7,955 bases of DNA, from the NCBI GenBank assembly GCA_018666055.1, contig JABJAS010000250.1, forward strand, positions 1 to 7,955, in the 5' to 3' direction. Shown in pieces: positions 1-6,450 of this stretch. Position 1 is the stretch's first letter; the number at the start of each line of letters is the position of its first letter. A program made the position numbers and the translations under genes. Under the pieces are notes generated by a model. The model searched no databases and was not told where the DNA came from. It saw nothing but the letters and a program-made list of their open reading frames with translations. Source of the stretch: Halieaceae bacterium. Its GTDB lineage: Bacteria > Pseudomonadota > Gammaproteobacteria > Pseudomonadales > Halieaceae.

Positions 1-1
1 C

Positions 2-1132
2 TTTGCCCGTTCGATTGGTGAGGTCACCGATATCGTCGAAAAAGAAATGTATACCTTTGACGATCGCAGTGAAAAAAGTCTGACGCTGCGGCCAGAGGGC
101 ACTGCTGGGTGTGTTCGGGCTGTCGTGCAGCACAACTTGGCGATCACGCCACAAAGGCTATGGTATACCGGCCCCATGTTTCGCTACGAGCGACCGCAGA
201 AAGGCCGGCAGCGTCAGTTTCACCAGCTGGGTGTCGAAGCGTTTGGCGTAGCGACCCCGGATCAAGATGCAGAGCTGATTGCCCTGTGTCGGCAGCTCTG
301 GCGGCGGCTGGGGGTAGACGATGCGCTCACGCTAGAGATCAACTGTATTGGTAATAGTGCTGATCGCTCAAAGTACCGTGAGGCTCTGGTCGCCTACCTG
401 TCTGAGCACCAAGAATCGCTCGATGCCGACAGTCAGCGGCGACTAGAGAGTAACCCCTTGCGCATTCTCGACAGTAAAGATCCAGGTACGCAGGCGGTAC
501 TCGACGGGGCGCCTGCGTTACCTGATTACCTCGACGCGGCAACGCACAAAGAGTTTGAGACCTTGCTGCAGTATCTGGCAGAGCTGGATATTGCGTATAC
601 CGTCAATCCGCGCTTAGTCAGAGGGCTCGACTATTACAATAAGACCGTGTTTGAGTGGACCACGACGCTGCTCGGTGCTCAAAGTACGGTGTGTGGTGGC
701 GGCCGATATGACGGTCTGGTAGCGCTATTTGGAGGTAAGCAAACGCCAGCGGCGGGTTTTGCGGTAGGGCTTGAGCGGTTGATCTTGCTCATGCAGGCGC
801 TAGACATTAATGTCTCACAGCCGGTCGACCTCTACGTCATAACAGCAGATACTGCGGCCCTGGCGCATTCGCTGCCTAGGATCGATGCGTTGCGTGGCCA
901 GTTTCCCGAGCTTGAAATTGTCCAGCATCTCGGGGGCGGCAGTTTTAAAAGTCAGTTCAAGCGTGCCGATAAAAGCGGTGCGTCACTGGCTTTGATCTAT
1001 GGTGAGGCAGAGTTAGCCGCTAATACGGTGACGCTGAAGCCCCTCAGAGGGGACAACGAACAGCGAACGATAGCGGATGCGGAACTCGTATCTTTCCTGT
1101 TAGAGCATCTAAACGAAGTAGACAGCGCCTGA
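2..1132 (+). CDS. hisS: Histidyl-tRNA synthetase, 5'-truncated by the window edge
   Basis: This cytoplasmic class II aminoacyl-tRNA synthetase charges tRNA-His with histidine using ATP. The reading frame is open from base 2, so the true start lies outside the window. By recalled comparison with the E. coli enzyme (424 residues), about 50 N-terminal residues, including motif 1 in part, are missing. 376 residues are visible. Counting the codon at base 2 as residue 1, RPEGT is at 30-34, motif 2 (FRYERPQKGRQRQFHQ) at about 60-75, the HisRS-specific signature LVRGLDYY at 205-212, and motif 3 (GFAVGLERL) at 252-260. The anticodon-binding domain follows to the TGA stop at 1130-1132. The internal ATG at base 47 is not the start, because conserved sequence (IGEVTDIVEKE) lies upstream of it. 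It is followed after 31 bases by yfgM, the usual gammaproteobacterial order. Identification is secure. Confidence 0.97.
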   Translation, partial: FARSIGEVTDIVEKEMYTFDDRSEKSLTLRPEGTAGCVRAVVQHNLAITPQRLWYTGPMFRYERPQKGRQRQFHQLGVEAFGVATPDQDAELIALCRQLWRRLGVDDALTLEINCIGNSADRSKYREALVAYLSEHQESLDADSQRRLESNPLRILDSKDPGTQAVLDGAPALPDYLDAATHKEFETLLQYLAELDIAYTVNPRLVRGLDYYNKTVFEWTTTLLGAQSTVCGGGRYDGLVALFGGKQTPAAGFAVGLERLILLMQALDINVSQPVDLYVITADTAALAHSLPRIDALRGQFPELEIVQHLGGGSFKSQFKRADKSGASLALIYGEAELAANTVTLKPLRGDNEQRTIADAELVSFLLEHLNEVDSA

Positions 1133-1150
1133 TTGGTAGTGCGCTTAATA

Positions 1151-1156
1151 AAGGAG
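1151..1156 (+). promoter_or_regulatory. Ribosome binding site deciding the GTG start of yfgM
   Basis: AAGGAG lies 7 bases upstream of the GTG at 1164. The next in-frame ATG (1176) would be 19 bases away, too far, so the GTG start is preferred. Confidence 0.75.
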
Positions 1157-1163
1157 TCATACG

Positions 1164-1841
1164 GTGGCAGACCATATGCAGGACGAGGCCGATTTAGAGG
1201 CCCTCAAGCGCTGGTGGGACGAGAATGGCAAGGGCCTGGTTGGTGCAGTAGCGGTGGCCGGTCTGGGCACCCTCGGCTGGCAGCAGTATCAAGACTACTC
1301 GACCTTACAGGTGGAGGCGGCCTCAGATTTATACGCCTCCATGTTGTCGACTCAGCTTGAGGGCGGAGACCCTGACCAATTAACGGCTGTTGCCGAGATA
1401 CTGAAGGAGGATCACGGTGGCACAGCCTATGCACGTTTTGGCGCTATGTTGCAGGCACGGGTGGCGGTAGAAGCCGATGATTTAGCCACCGCGGAGACCG
1501 CATTGCGATGGGCACTGAGTGCCGGCGATACGAGAGATGACTTTGGTCAACTGATTCAGCTGCGTCTCGCACGGGTGCTGGCAGCGCAGGGTAAAGAGGC
1601 TGAGGCGCTGGCGATATTGACTCAGGGGAGCTCGGCCTACCCCATTGCCTATTTTCAAGCGGTTGGCGATATTCACTTGGCCGGCGGTCAGACTGAGGAG
1701 GCACTGACGGCGTATCGAGCAGGGCGCGATGCATCGCTCGAGCTGGGACAGATGAGTGCGGTGCTCGACAGCAAAGTTCGTACGCTAGAGACTCGTTTGC
1801 CGGTTGCGGCTGACAGTAACACTACTGTAGAGGCTAGCTAA
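1164..1841 (+). CDS. yfgM: YfgM-family membrane-anchored TPR protein (SecYEG periphery)
   Basis: The 225-residue product matches the YfgM/UPF0070 family in architecture and genomic position; E. coli YfgM is about 206 residues. The N-terminus carries the family-typical LEALKRWWDENGK (11-23), followed by one hydrophobic, glycine- and alanine-rich membrane segment at about 24-39. The rest is a soluble, Ala/Leu/Glu-rich helical domain of the tetratricopeptide type, for instance AEALAIL and TEEALTAYRAG. That topology gives a short cytoplasmic tail and a periplasmic TPR domain. In E. coli, YfgM associates with SecYEG and the chaperone PpiD, assisting exported proteins; this role is transferred from the family. 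The start is a GTG with a good AAGGAG at 7 bases. Its TAA stop shares its last base with the bamB ATG (TAATG), so translation of the two is probably coupled. Nothing is broken or unusual. Confidence 0.9.
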   Translation: MADHMQDEADLEALKRWWDENGKGLVGAVAVAGLGTLGWQQYQDYSTLQVEAASDLYASMLSTQLEGGDPDQLTAVAEILKEDHGGTAYARFGAMLQARVAVEADDLATAETALRWALSAGDTRDDFGQLIQLRLARVLAAQGKEAEALAILTQGSSAYPIAYFQAVGDIHLAGGQTEEALTAYRAGRDASLELGQMSAVLDSKVRTLETRLPVAADSNTTVEAS

Positions 1842-3013
1842 TGAAATCTGCTGGCCGCTTAGTACTGATCTTGAGTTTGTCCATTATGACCGGATGCGGC
1901 ACCGTCAAGGGCTGGTTTAGTGACGATGATTATGACCCGCGCGAGCCAGTTGAGCTTCAAAAGATTGACGAGCAGGTCAAGGTAAAAAAAGCCTGGTCTC
2001 GCGGCGTCGGTGATGGTCAAGGTGATGGGCTTTATAAAATCAATCCGCTGTTGATCGATGGCAATATTTATAGTGCCTCAGCCGAGGGCGAGGTGGCGAG
2101 TGTCGATGCAGCAACCGGACGTGTCCGCTGGAAGCGTGATGTTGAGATGGCGTTATCGGGCGGTGTTGGGCATTACGGAGACAGTCTATTTGTGGGTGCG
2201 TCTGAGGGATCAGTGATGCGCCTTTCAGCGGATAGCGGCGTGGAGATCTGGCGTGCTTCCGTCTCGGGCGAAGTGCTATCTGCGCCTCAGGGCAATGGAA
2301 AATTCGTGGTCGCACAGACCTATGATGGCAAGCTCATGGGCTTCGATTACGACACGGGAGCGATTCGCTGGACCTATATGAGTGACGTGCCAGTGCTCAC
2401 GTTACGGGGTACCGGGACCCCTATGATTATTGGTGACAACGCGGTGGCTGGCTTTGCTGATGGTAAGTTAGTCGCCATTAACCTACGTTCGGGTAATGTT
2501 GCCTGGGAGGCGCGGATCGCCATTCCTCAAGGGACTTCTGAAATCGAACGTATTGTCGATATTGATGGATCAATGGCCTTACAAGGCAGCGACCTTTACG
2601 TTGCCAGTTACCAAGGAAGACTCGCCGCAATCGACCCGCGATCGGGCAGGAAACTCTGGCAGCGCAGTGTGTCATCGGTCTCTGGTGTCGGGGTCGGGTT
2701 TGGTAATGTTTATGTCGCGGACGACGACGGTACCGTGAGTGCGTATCTCAGAAACGGACAAGGCGTTCGTTGGCAAAATATTGATCTGGGCTTCCGTGAG
2801 TTATCCCGGCCAGTTCCCATTAACAGTTACGTGGCGGTCGTCGATTTTGAAGGATACTTGCATTTGCTATCCCAGGTGGACGGCGAAATTGTAGGCCGCA
2901 TCAAGGTGGACTCAGGTGGCGCTAGGGCGGACATGATTGCCAAGGGTAACCGCCTCTTCGTTTATACCAATGATGGTGCCTTGAAAGCCTACGACGTCGA
3001 ATCGCGAGACTAA
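1841..3013 (+). CDS. bamB: Outer-membrane assembly lipoprotein BamB
   Basis: BamB is the beta-propeller lipoprotein of the BAM complex, which folds beta-barrel proteins into the outer membrane. The 390-residue product has a lipoprotein signal peptide: basic K2 and R6, a hydrophobic core at about 7-15, and lipobox MTGC with the acylated Cys at 19. Residue 20 is Gly rather than Asp, consistent with outer-membrane sorting. From about residue 50 it is made of PQQ-like propeller repeats with recurring GxxxWxR-type strands (for example GRVRWKR at 93-99, GAIRWTY at 173-179, GRKLWQR at 269-275). Residues reported in E. coli BamB as important for binding BamA (L173, L175, R176, D227, D229, from memory) have counterparts L186, L188, R189, D240 and D242, all at a constant offset of 13. 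Length is close to E. coli BamB (392). GAGG at 1830-1833 sits 7 bases before the ATG. It overlaps yfgM by one base and is one base from der. Confidence 0.96.
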   Translation: MKSAGRLVLILSLSIMTGCGTVKGWFSDDDYDPREPVELQKIDEQVKVKKAWSRGVGDGQGDGLYKINPLLIDGNIYSASAEGEVASVDAATGRVRWKRDVEMALSGGVGHYGDSLFVGASEGSVMRLSADSGVEIWRASVSGEVLSAPQGNGKFVVAQTYDGKLMGFDYDTGAIRWTYMSDVPVLTLRGTGTPMIIGDNAVAGFADGKLVAINLRSGNVAWEARIAIPQGTSEIERIVDIDGSMALQGSDLYVASYQGRLAAIDPRSGRKLWQRSVSSVSGVGVGFGNVYVADDDGTVSAYLRNGQGVRWQNIDLGFRELSRPVPINSYVAVVDFEGYLHLLSQVDGEIVGRIKVDSGGARADMIAKGNRLFVYTNDGALKAYDVESRD

Positions 3014-3014
3014 G

Positions 3015-4442
3015 ATGTTACCGGTGCTCGCGCTGGTAGGGCGCCCTAATGTTGGCAAATCCACCTTATTCAACCAGCTGACGCGCAGCCGGGACGCCCT
3101 TGTCGCGAATTTGTCGGGACTCACTCGAGACCGGCAATATGGGCAAGGAAAAATTGACGATATTGGCTTTATTGTCATTGATACCGGTGGCATCAGTGGC
3201 GAGGAACTGGGAATTGATGCGGCGATGGCCAGCCAGTCGATGGTTGCTATCGACGAGGCAGATGTCGTATTGCTGTTAGTGGATGGTCGTGCAGGGGTGC
3301 ATCCTGGCGATGAAGCGCTGGTGCAGTACTTGCGATCGCACAATAAACCCTTTCACCTTGTGATCAATAAAATTGACGGAGTAGGCGAAGACATCGCCGC
3401 CAGCGATTTTTATCGGCTGGGCGTTGATCCGATCCATACGATTGCAGCATCCCATAACCGCGGTGTGAGGCAGCTGATCACGCAAGTGTTGATACCTTGG
3501 GTCGAGCAAGAGGCAGCTGAGGCAGTTCATGCCGACGGACAATCCATTCGTGTTGCGATTGTGGGCCGGCCCAACGTCGGTAAATCAACCTTAGTGAATC
3601 GCATGCTAGGTGAGGAGCGTGTGGTGGTCTTCGATCAGCCTGGCACGACTCGTGACAGCGTTTATATCGATTACGAGCGCCGCGGAAGGCGTTATACGTT
3701 GATCGACACTGCTGGCGTTCGAAAGCGCAAAAACGTGCGCGAAACAGTAGAGAAATTCTCTATTGTCAAAACCCTCAAAGCCATCGCCGATGCCCAGGTG
3801 GTGATCTTAACGCTGGATGCCCACGAGGGGATTGTTGAGCAAGACTTGCATTTGCTAGGGCAGTGCATAGATGCAGGGCGAGCATTGGTGATCGCCTTGA
3901 ACAAGTGGGATGGCGTTGAATCTGATGAGCGCGACTGGATTCGCTCTGAACTCAAGCGCCGACTCCAGTTCATTGACTATGCGGACATCCACTTTATCTC
4001 AGCATTGCATGGCTCTGGTGTGGGCAAGCTGTATGGCTCGATACACGATGCCCACGACGCCGCGACGCGCGCCCTTGGTACACCGCGATTGACCCGGATT
4101 TTAGAGGATGCGGTGGCCACCCATCCGCCGCCGATGGTGAATGGTCGGCGGGTCAAGCTCCGTTATGCTCATGCTGGTGGGCAAAATCCACCCGTCGTGG
4201 TCATTCATGGCACGCAAACAGATGCACTGCCCTCGAGCTATCGACGTTACCTTGAGAAGATCTTTCGCCGCGAGTTGGCACTCCACGGCACGCCGATTCG
4301 TATCGAACTGCGATCGGGCAGTAATCCCTACTCCGGTAAGCGCAATAAGTTGACCCAGCGGCAGGTGCAGCGGCGCCAACGGATGATGAGCCATATCAAG
4401 AAATCTGAGAAAAAGGCGCGGCAGAAAAAGCGAGACCGGTAG
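3015..4442 (+). CDS. der: Ribosome-assembly GTPase Der (EngA), two tandem G domains
   Basis: Der is an essential GTPase that acts in maturation of the 50S ribosomal subunit. The 475-residue product has the unique Der layout. G domain 1 has a P-loop GRPNVGKST at 9-17, switch I TRDR at 37-40, G3 DTGG at 56-59 and G4 NKID at 118-121. G domain 2 has a P-loop GRPNVGKST at 184-192, G3 DTAG at 231-234 and G4 NKWD at 296-299. A KH-like domain occupies roughly 355-440, followed by a strongly basic tail (about 445-475) likely to contact rRNA. All nucleotide-binding motifs are intact. The segment before switch I reads NLSG (32-35) where E. coli has DFPG. The ATG lies one base after the bamB stop, with no good Shine-Dalgarno sequence (only GAG-like bases at 3006-3008), so expression probably depends on coupling to bamB. 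It is the last gene of the plus-strand cluster. Confidence 0.97.
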   Translation: MLPVLALVGRPNVGKSTLFNQLTRSRDALVANLSGLTRDRQYGQGKIDDIGFIVIDTGGISGEELGIDAAMASQSMVAIDEADVVLLLVDGRAGVHPGDEALVQYLRSHNKPFHLVINKIDGVGEDIAASDFYRLGVDPIHTIAASHNRGVRQLITQVLIPWVEQEAAEAVHADGQSIRVAIVGRPNVGKSTLVNRMLGEERVVVFDQPGTTRDSVYIDYERRGRRYTLIDTAGVRKRKNVRETVEKFSIVKTLKAIADAQVVILTLDAHEGIVEQDLHLLGQCIDAGRALVIALNKWDGVESDERDWIRSELKRRLQFIDYADIHFISALHGSGVGKLYGSIHDAHDAATRALGTPRLTRILEDAVATHPPPMVNGRRVKLRYAHAGGQNPPVVVIHGTQTDALPSSYRRYLEKIFRRELALHGTPIRIELRSGSNPYSGKRNKLTQRQVQRRQRMMSHIKKSEKKARQKKRDR

Positions 4443-4459
4443 TGGAAAACTTGGTGACG

Positions 4460-4495
4460 CCTCACACTGAGGTGGTAGGTGGATAGGCCCCTCAG
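4460..4495 (+). terminator. Possible 3'-end hairpins downstream of der (weak)
   Basis: Two alternative stems share one segment. CCTCA (4460-4464) pairs with TGAGG (4468-4472) around a 3-base loop. CTGAGG (4467-4472) pairs with CCTCAG (4490-4495) around a 17-base loop. Neither is followed by a run of T, the sequence after the second being CGTTTCAATT, so an intrinsic terminator is only a possibility. Confidence 0.25.
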
Positions 4496-4506
4496 CGTTT
4501 CAATTC

Positions 4507-4569
4507 AGTGGCTTAATAGTGCGGCTTAATAGTGCGGCTTCCTTAGTGCGGCTTCCTCAGAGCGGTTAG
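4507..4569. repeat. Degenerate 13–14 base tandem repeat in the der/purK spacer
   Basis: Successive units are AGTGGCTTAAT (4507-4517), AGTGCGGCTTAAT (4518-4530), AGTGCGGCTTCCTT (4531-4544), AGTGCGGCTTCCTC (4545-4558) and the decayed AGAGCGGTTAG (4559-4569). The core AGTGCGGCTT is exact in the three middle copies. It is non-coding and lies between convergent genes, and looks like local slippage duplication. The 182-base spacer holds no gene. Confidence 0.8.
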
Positions 4570-4616
4570 AGAGGTGCGAACTGCTAGCTGTCATTTGGGT
4601 GAGGGGGGCGTGTGAG

Positions 4617-4639
4617 GGCGCGCATTAAAGCGGCGCGCC
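4617..4639. repeat. GC-only inverted repeat spanning the purK stop codon
   Basis: GGCGCGC (4617-4623) and GCGCGCC (4633-4639) are perfect 7-base arms around a 9-base loop that contains the purK stop codon (TTA on the plus strand at 4625-4627). In the purK transcript this would form a very stable hairpin. No U-run follows it on the minus strand (the next bases are CTCACACG), so it is not a canonical intrinsic terminator, but it could protect or define the 3' end of the mRNA. Confidence 0.5.
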
Positions 4640-5740
4640 TTCCGGATACAAAGCGGCTTCCAACGCGCTAAGGCGCTGCTGTAGCTGCGTGCGCTCTTGA
4701 GACTGCAGGTTGATATGCCCGACTTTTCGGCGGCCACGAATCGATTTGTCATACCAGTGCAGAGCAGTATCACCCTCTTGCAGTAGCGCTGCGTCGGCCC
4801 CCCTGCCCAATAAATTGATCATGCCGGCATAGCCAGCTGGAATCGTGTTGCCCGGGTGTGTGTCGGTGATCGCGCGTAAGTGATTGCTAAATTGCGACGT
4901 CACTCCGGCGTCCTGCGACCAATGCCCGCTGTTATGAACTCTCGGTGCCAGTTCATTGACTCGCAAAACGCCAGCCTCGTCGAAGAGCTCGATGGAGAGG
5001 ACGCCAACATAAGACCAATGATCCAGTAATCGGTTCGCAATATCGGCAGCTTGCTGCTGAGTCTGCTGCGAAATATTGGCCGCGGGCACCTCTGAGGTCA
5101 GCAAGATCCCCTCTCGGTGTCTATTTTCTGCCAGGGGATACATGACAGTATCGCCGCTCACAGATCGCGCTACGATTAGTGAGAGCTCACGGTCAAAACG
5201 GATGGCGCCCTCGACAACCAATGGAGGTAGGGTTGGCATTTGCAGCGCCAGCGCTTCGAGTTCATCGATATTCTGCAGCAGCCACTGATTTTGCCCGTCA
5301 TAACCTTGCTCACATGATTTGACGAAGGCAGGATAATCTACGGTGTTCACAGCCTCGCTCAGTGAGGTCGCATCGGTCACGACGTGAAAGGGGGCAGTCG
5401 CAATATCCAGTGATTGCAATAACGTCTTCTCGCGACCGCGGTGCTGGCACATCCGAATGGCGTCGGCGCTCGGCGCTACTCGGCAGTAGGTTGAGAGCGA
5501 TTCCAGCAACGCCACACTGACATGCTCCTTCTCCACTGTGACCACATCTGGGTGGCCCAATGCTTTAAAGAGCGCTTCGCCAGGCTGGTGTTGATCGCTA
5601 TAGACCACCGGTCCGAGACCCTCAACGCAACGAGTACCCTCGCCGGGGTCGGCTAGAAAGGTAAAGTGATGGCCCATCTCCCAACCCGCCAGGGCGAGCA
5701 TTCTCGCCAGTTGGCCGGAGCCGACTATCGCAATGCGCAT
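4625..5740 (-). CDS. purK: N5-carboxyaminoimidazole ribonucleotide synthase PurK
   Basis: PurK is the ATP-grasp enzyme that carboxylates AIR to N5-CAIR with ATP and bicarbonate in de novo purine synthesis; PurE then makes CAIR. The 371-residue product (E. coli 355) starts [14 protein letters not shown], the usual N-terminal fold with GSGQL at 7-11. The ATP-grasp region has VKSCEQGYDGQNQW (140-153, the glycine-rich loop), the ERELS-like FDRELSLIVAR (182-192) and the highly conserved NELAPRVHNSGHW (262-274). HWYDK and KVGHINL are recognisable near the C-terminus. The ATG at 5740 is chosen because the family N-terminus begins there; an ATG 15 codons upstream lies inside purE and adds unrelated residues. 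It overlaps the purE stop by one base (TGATG) and has no clear Shine-Dalgarno sequence, implying coupled translation. The glycine-rich loop differs from the common GGYDG(K/R)GQ form. Confidence 0.95.
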   Translation of the reverse strand: MRIAIVGSGQLARMLALAGWEMGHHFTFLADPGEGTRCVEGLGPVVYSDQHQPGEALFKALGHPDVVTVEKEHVSVALLESLSTYCRVAPSADAIRMCQHRGREKTLLQSLDIATAPFHVVTDATSLSEAVNTVDYPAFVKSCEQGYDGQNQWLLQNIDELEALALQMPTLPPLVVEGAIRFDRELSLIVARSVSGDTVMYPLAENRHREGILLTSEVPAANISQQTQQQAADIANRLLDHWSYVGVLSIELFDEAGVLRVNELAPRVHNSGHWSQDAGVTSQFSNHLRAITDTHPGNTIPAGYAGMINLLGRGADAALLQEGDTALHWYDKSIRGRRKVGHINLQSQERTQLQQRLSALEAALYPEGAPL

Positions 5741-6222
5741 CAGTCGACCGAGTGTGGGACACCGGCGGTTTGCTGTGATCGCCAATGCTGAATAGAGTGA
5801 GACAGAGCCGCGTCTGAGGTCGCTAGAATCTGTGCTGCCAGCAAACCCGCGTTGTACGCGCCGGGTTCACCAATGGCTTGGCAGGCTACCGCGACACCCC
5901 GCGGCATTTGTACCATCGACAACAAACTGTCCATACCCTGCAGATGTTTACTGGAAACCGGTACGGCAATGACGGGGAGGTGGGTCATAGCGGCAGCCAT
6001 ACCCGCAAGGTGGGCTGCCCCGCCTGCGCCGGCAATGATCACCTTAATCCCACGTGCCGCGGCGCTCTCAGCAAATTCCACCAGTCGAGCCGGTGTTCGA
6101 TGTGCTGATACGACGCTAGATTCAAAGGGAATATCCAGCTCTGATAACACGGTGGTCGCAGCCTGCATGGTGCTCCAGTCAGACTGTGAACCCATGATAA
6201 TGCTAACCAATGGCTCACTCAT
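5740..6222 (-). CDS. purE: N5-carboxyaminoimidazole ribonucleotide mutase PurE (class I)
   Basis: PurE moves the carboxyl group of N5-CAIR to give CAIR in purine biosynthesis. The 160-residue product (E. coli 169) contains the family motifs: GSQSDW at 11-16, SAHRTP at 39-44 with the expected catalytic His at 41, the phosphate-binding [11 protein letters not shown] at 65-75, and [12 protein letters not shown] further on. The presence of purK immediately downstream marks it as the class I (mutase) form rather than the animal-type carboxylase. The start at 6222 ([12 protein letters not shown]) is preferred because AGGAG sits 8 bases upstream and family similarity begins there; the ATG at 6267 has no such site and would translate the leader stem-loop. 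The gene heads a purE-purK unit, divergent from aceA. Confidence 0.97.
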   Translation of the reverse strand: MSEPLVSIIMGSQSDWSTMQAATTVLSELDIPFESSVVSAHRTPARLVEFAESAAARGIKVIIAGAGGAAHLAGMAAAMTHLPVIAVPVSSKHLQGMDSLLSMVQMPRGVAVACQAIGEPGAYNAGLLAAQILATSDAALSHSIQHWRSQQTAGVPHSVD

Positions 6223-6230
6223 GCCTTGCT

Positions 6231-6235
6231 CTCCT
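6231..6235 (-). promoter_or_regulatory. Ribosome binding site of purE
   Basis: AGGAG on the minus strand (CTCCT at 6231-6235) lies 8 bases before the ATG at 6222. It decides that start over the in-frame ATG at 6267. Confidence 0.8.
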
Positions 6236-6241
6236 GACAAG

Positions 6242-6274
6242 TCCGCCCTGCGTCGAAACGCAAGCAAGGGCGGA
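6242..6274 (-). promoter_or_regulatory. Bulged stem-loop in the purE 5' leader
   Basis: Read on the minus strand: TCCGCCC (6274-6268), a 5-base one-sided bulge TTGCT (6267-6263), TGCGT (6262-6258), a TTCG loop (6257-6254), then ACGCA (6253-6249) and GGGCGGA (6248-6242). All 12 base pairs are Watson-Crick. The structure ends 6 bases before the purE AGGAG. No U-run follows, so it is not a plain terminator. It may control ribosome access, stabilise the mRNA, or be part of a DNA operator. The enterobacterial PurR box (ACGCAAACGTTTGCGT) is not present. It matches no riboswitch class I recognise. Confidence 0.55.
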
Positions 6275-6328
6275 GTCTAGGGGGAAATGACAATAACTTA
6301 AAGCACAGCGTTTTAGTGGGTCACAACA

Positions 6329-6351
6329 TGCCATTTTTTCAGTGAATGGCA
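6329..6351. promoter_or_regulatory. Palindrome upstream of aceA, candidate operator
   Basis: TGCCATT (6329-6335) and AATGGCA (6345-6351) are perfect 7-base arms separated by 9 bases. The site lies in the purE/aceA divergent region, centred at 6340, about 30 bases upstream of the putative aceA -35 box. The geometry would suit a dimeric regulator; it includes a T-N11-A pair (6334/6346) as in LysR-type sites. It does not match the CRP consensus. The regulator is unknown. Confidence 0.4.
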
Positions 6352-6370
6352 GATATGGTTGCTATTTGTT

Positions 6371-6398
6371 TTGAAAATGGACCTCTGGTGCCTAAACT
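6371..6398 (+). promoter_or_regulatory. Putative sigma-70 promoter of aceA
   Basis: TTGAAA (6371-6376; 5 of 6 to TTGACA) is followed after 16 bases by TAAACT (6393-6398; 4 of 6 to TATAAT). This would start transcription near 6405, giving a leader of about 45 bases before the aceA ATG. No equally good promoter was found for purE on the other strand; TTGTGA (6326-6321) with TTTAAG (6302-6297) at 18-base spacing is a weak option. Confidence 0.4.
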
Positions 6399-6439
6399 CC
6401 TCACCCTTATTCACCGTTGCGGTAGCGGTGATCTTAGCC

Positions 6440-6443
6440 GGAG
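6440..6443 (+). promoter_or_regulatory. Ribosome binding site of aceA
   Basis: GGAG, within GGAGAGA (6440-6446), lies 7 bases before the ATG at 6451 and supports that start. Confidence 0.7.
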
Positions 6444-6450
6444 AGACTTC

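Noticed and set aside
2912..3343. 143-codon minus-strand frame across the bamB/der junction
   Set aside because: It is Ser/Pro/Thr-rich, antisense to two well-identified genes, and shows no motif.
5741..5785. Longer purK start at 5785
   Set aside because: The added residues lie within the purE coding end and do not resemble PurK; the family N-terminus begins at 5740 with a TGATG overlap.
6242..6262. PurR-type operator upstream of purE
   Set aside because: The plus-strand TGCGTCGAAACGCA is palindromic at its ends but does not match the PurR box ACGCAAACGTTTGCGT in orientation of the arms or in its centre.
6223..6267. Longer purE start at the ATG at 6267, adding 15 residues
   Set aside because: It would translate the leader hairpin, has no Shine-Dalgarno sequence, and family similarity starts at the ATG at 6222, which has AGGAG 8 bases upstream.
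5852..6280. 142-codon plus-strand frame opposite purE
   Set aside because: It is antisense to a clearly coding purE and its translation resembles no family; typical shadow of GC-rich coding sequence.
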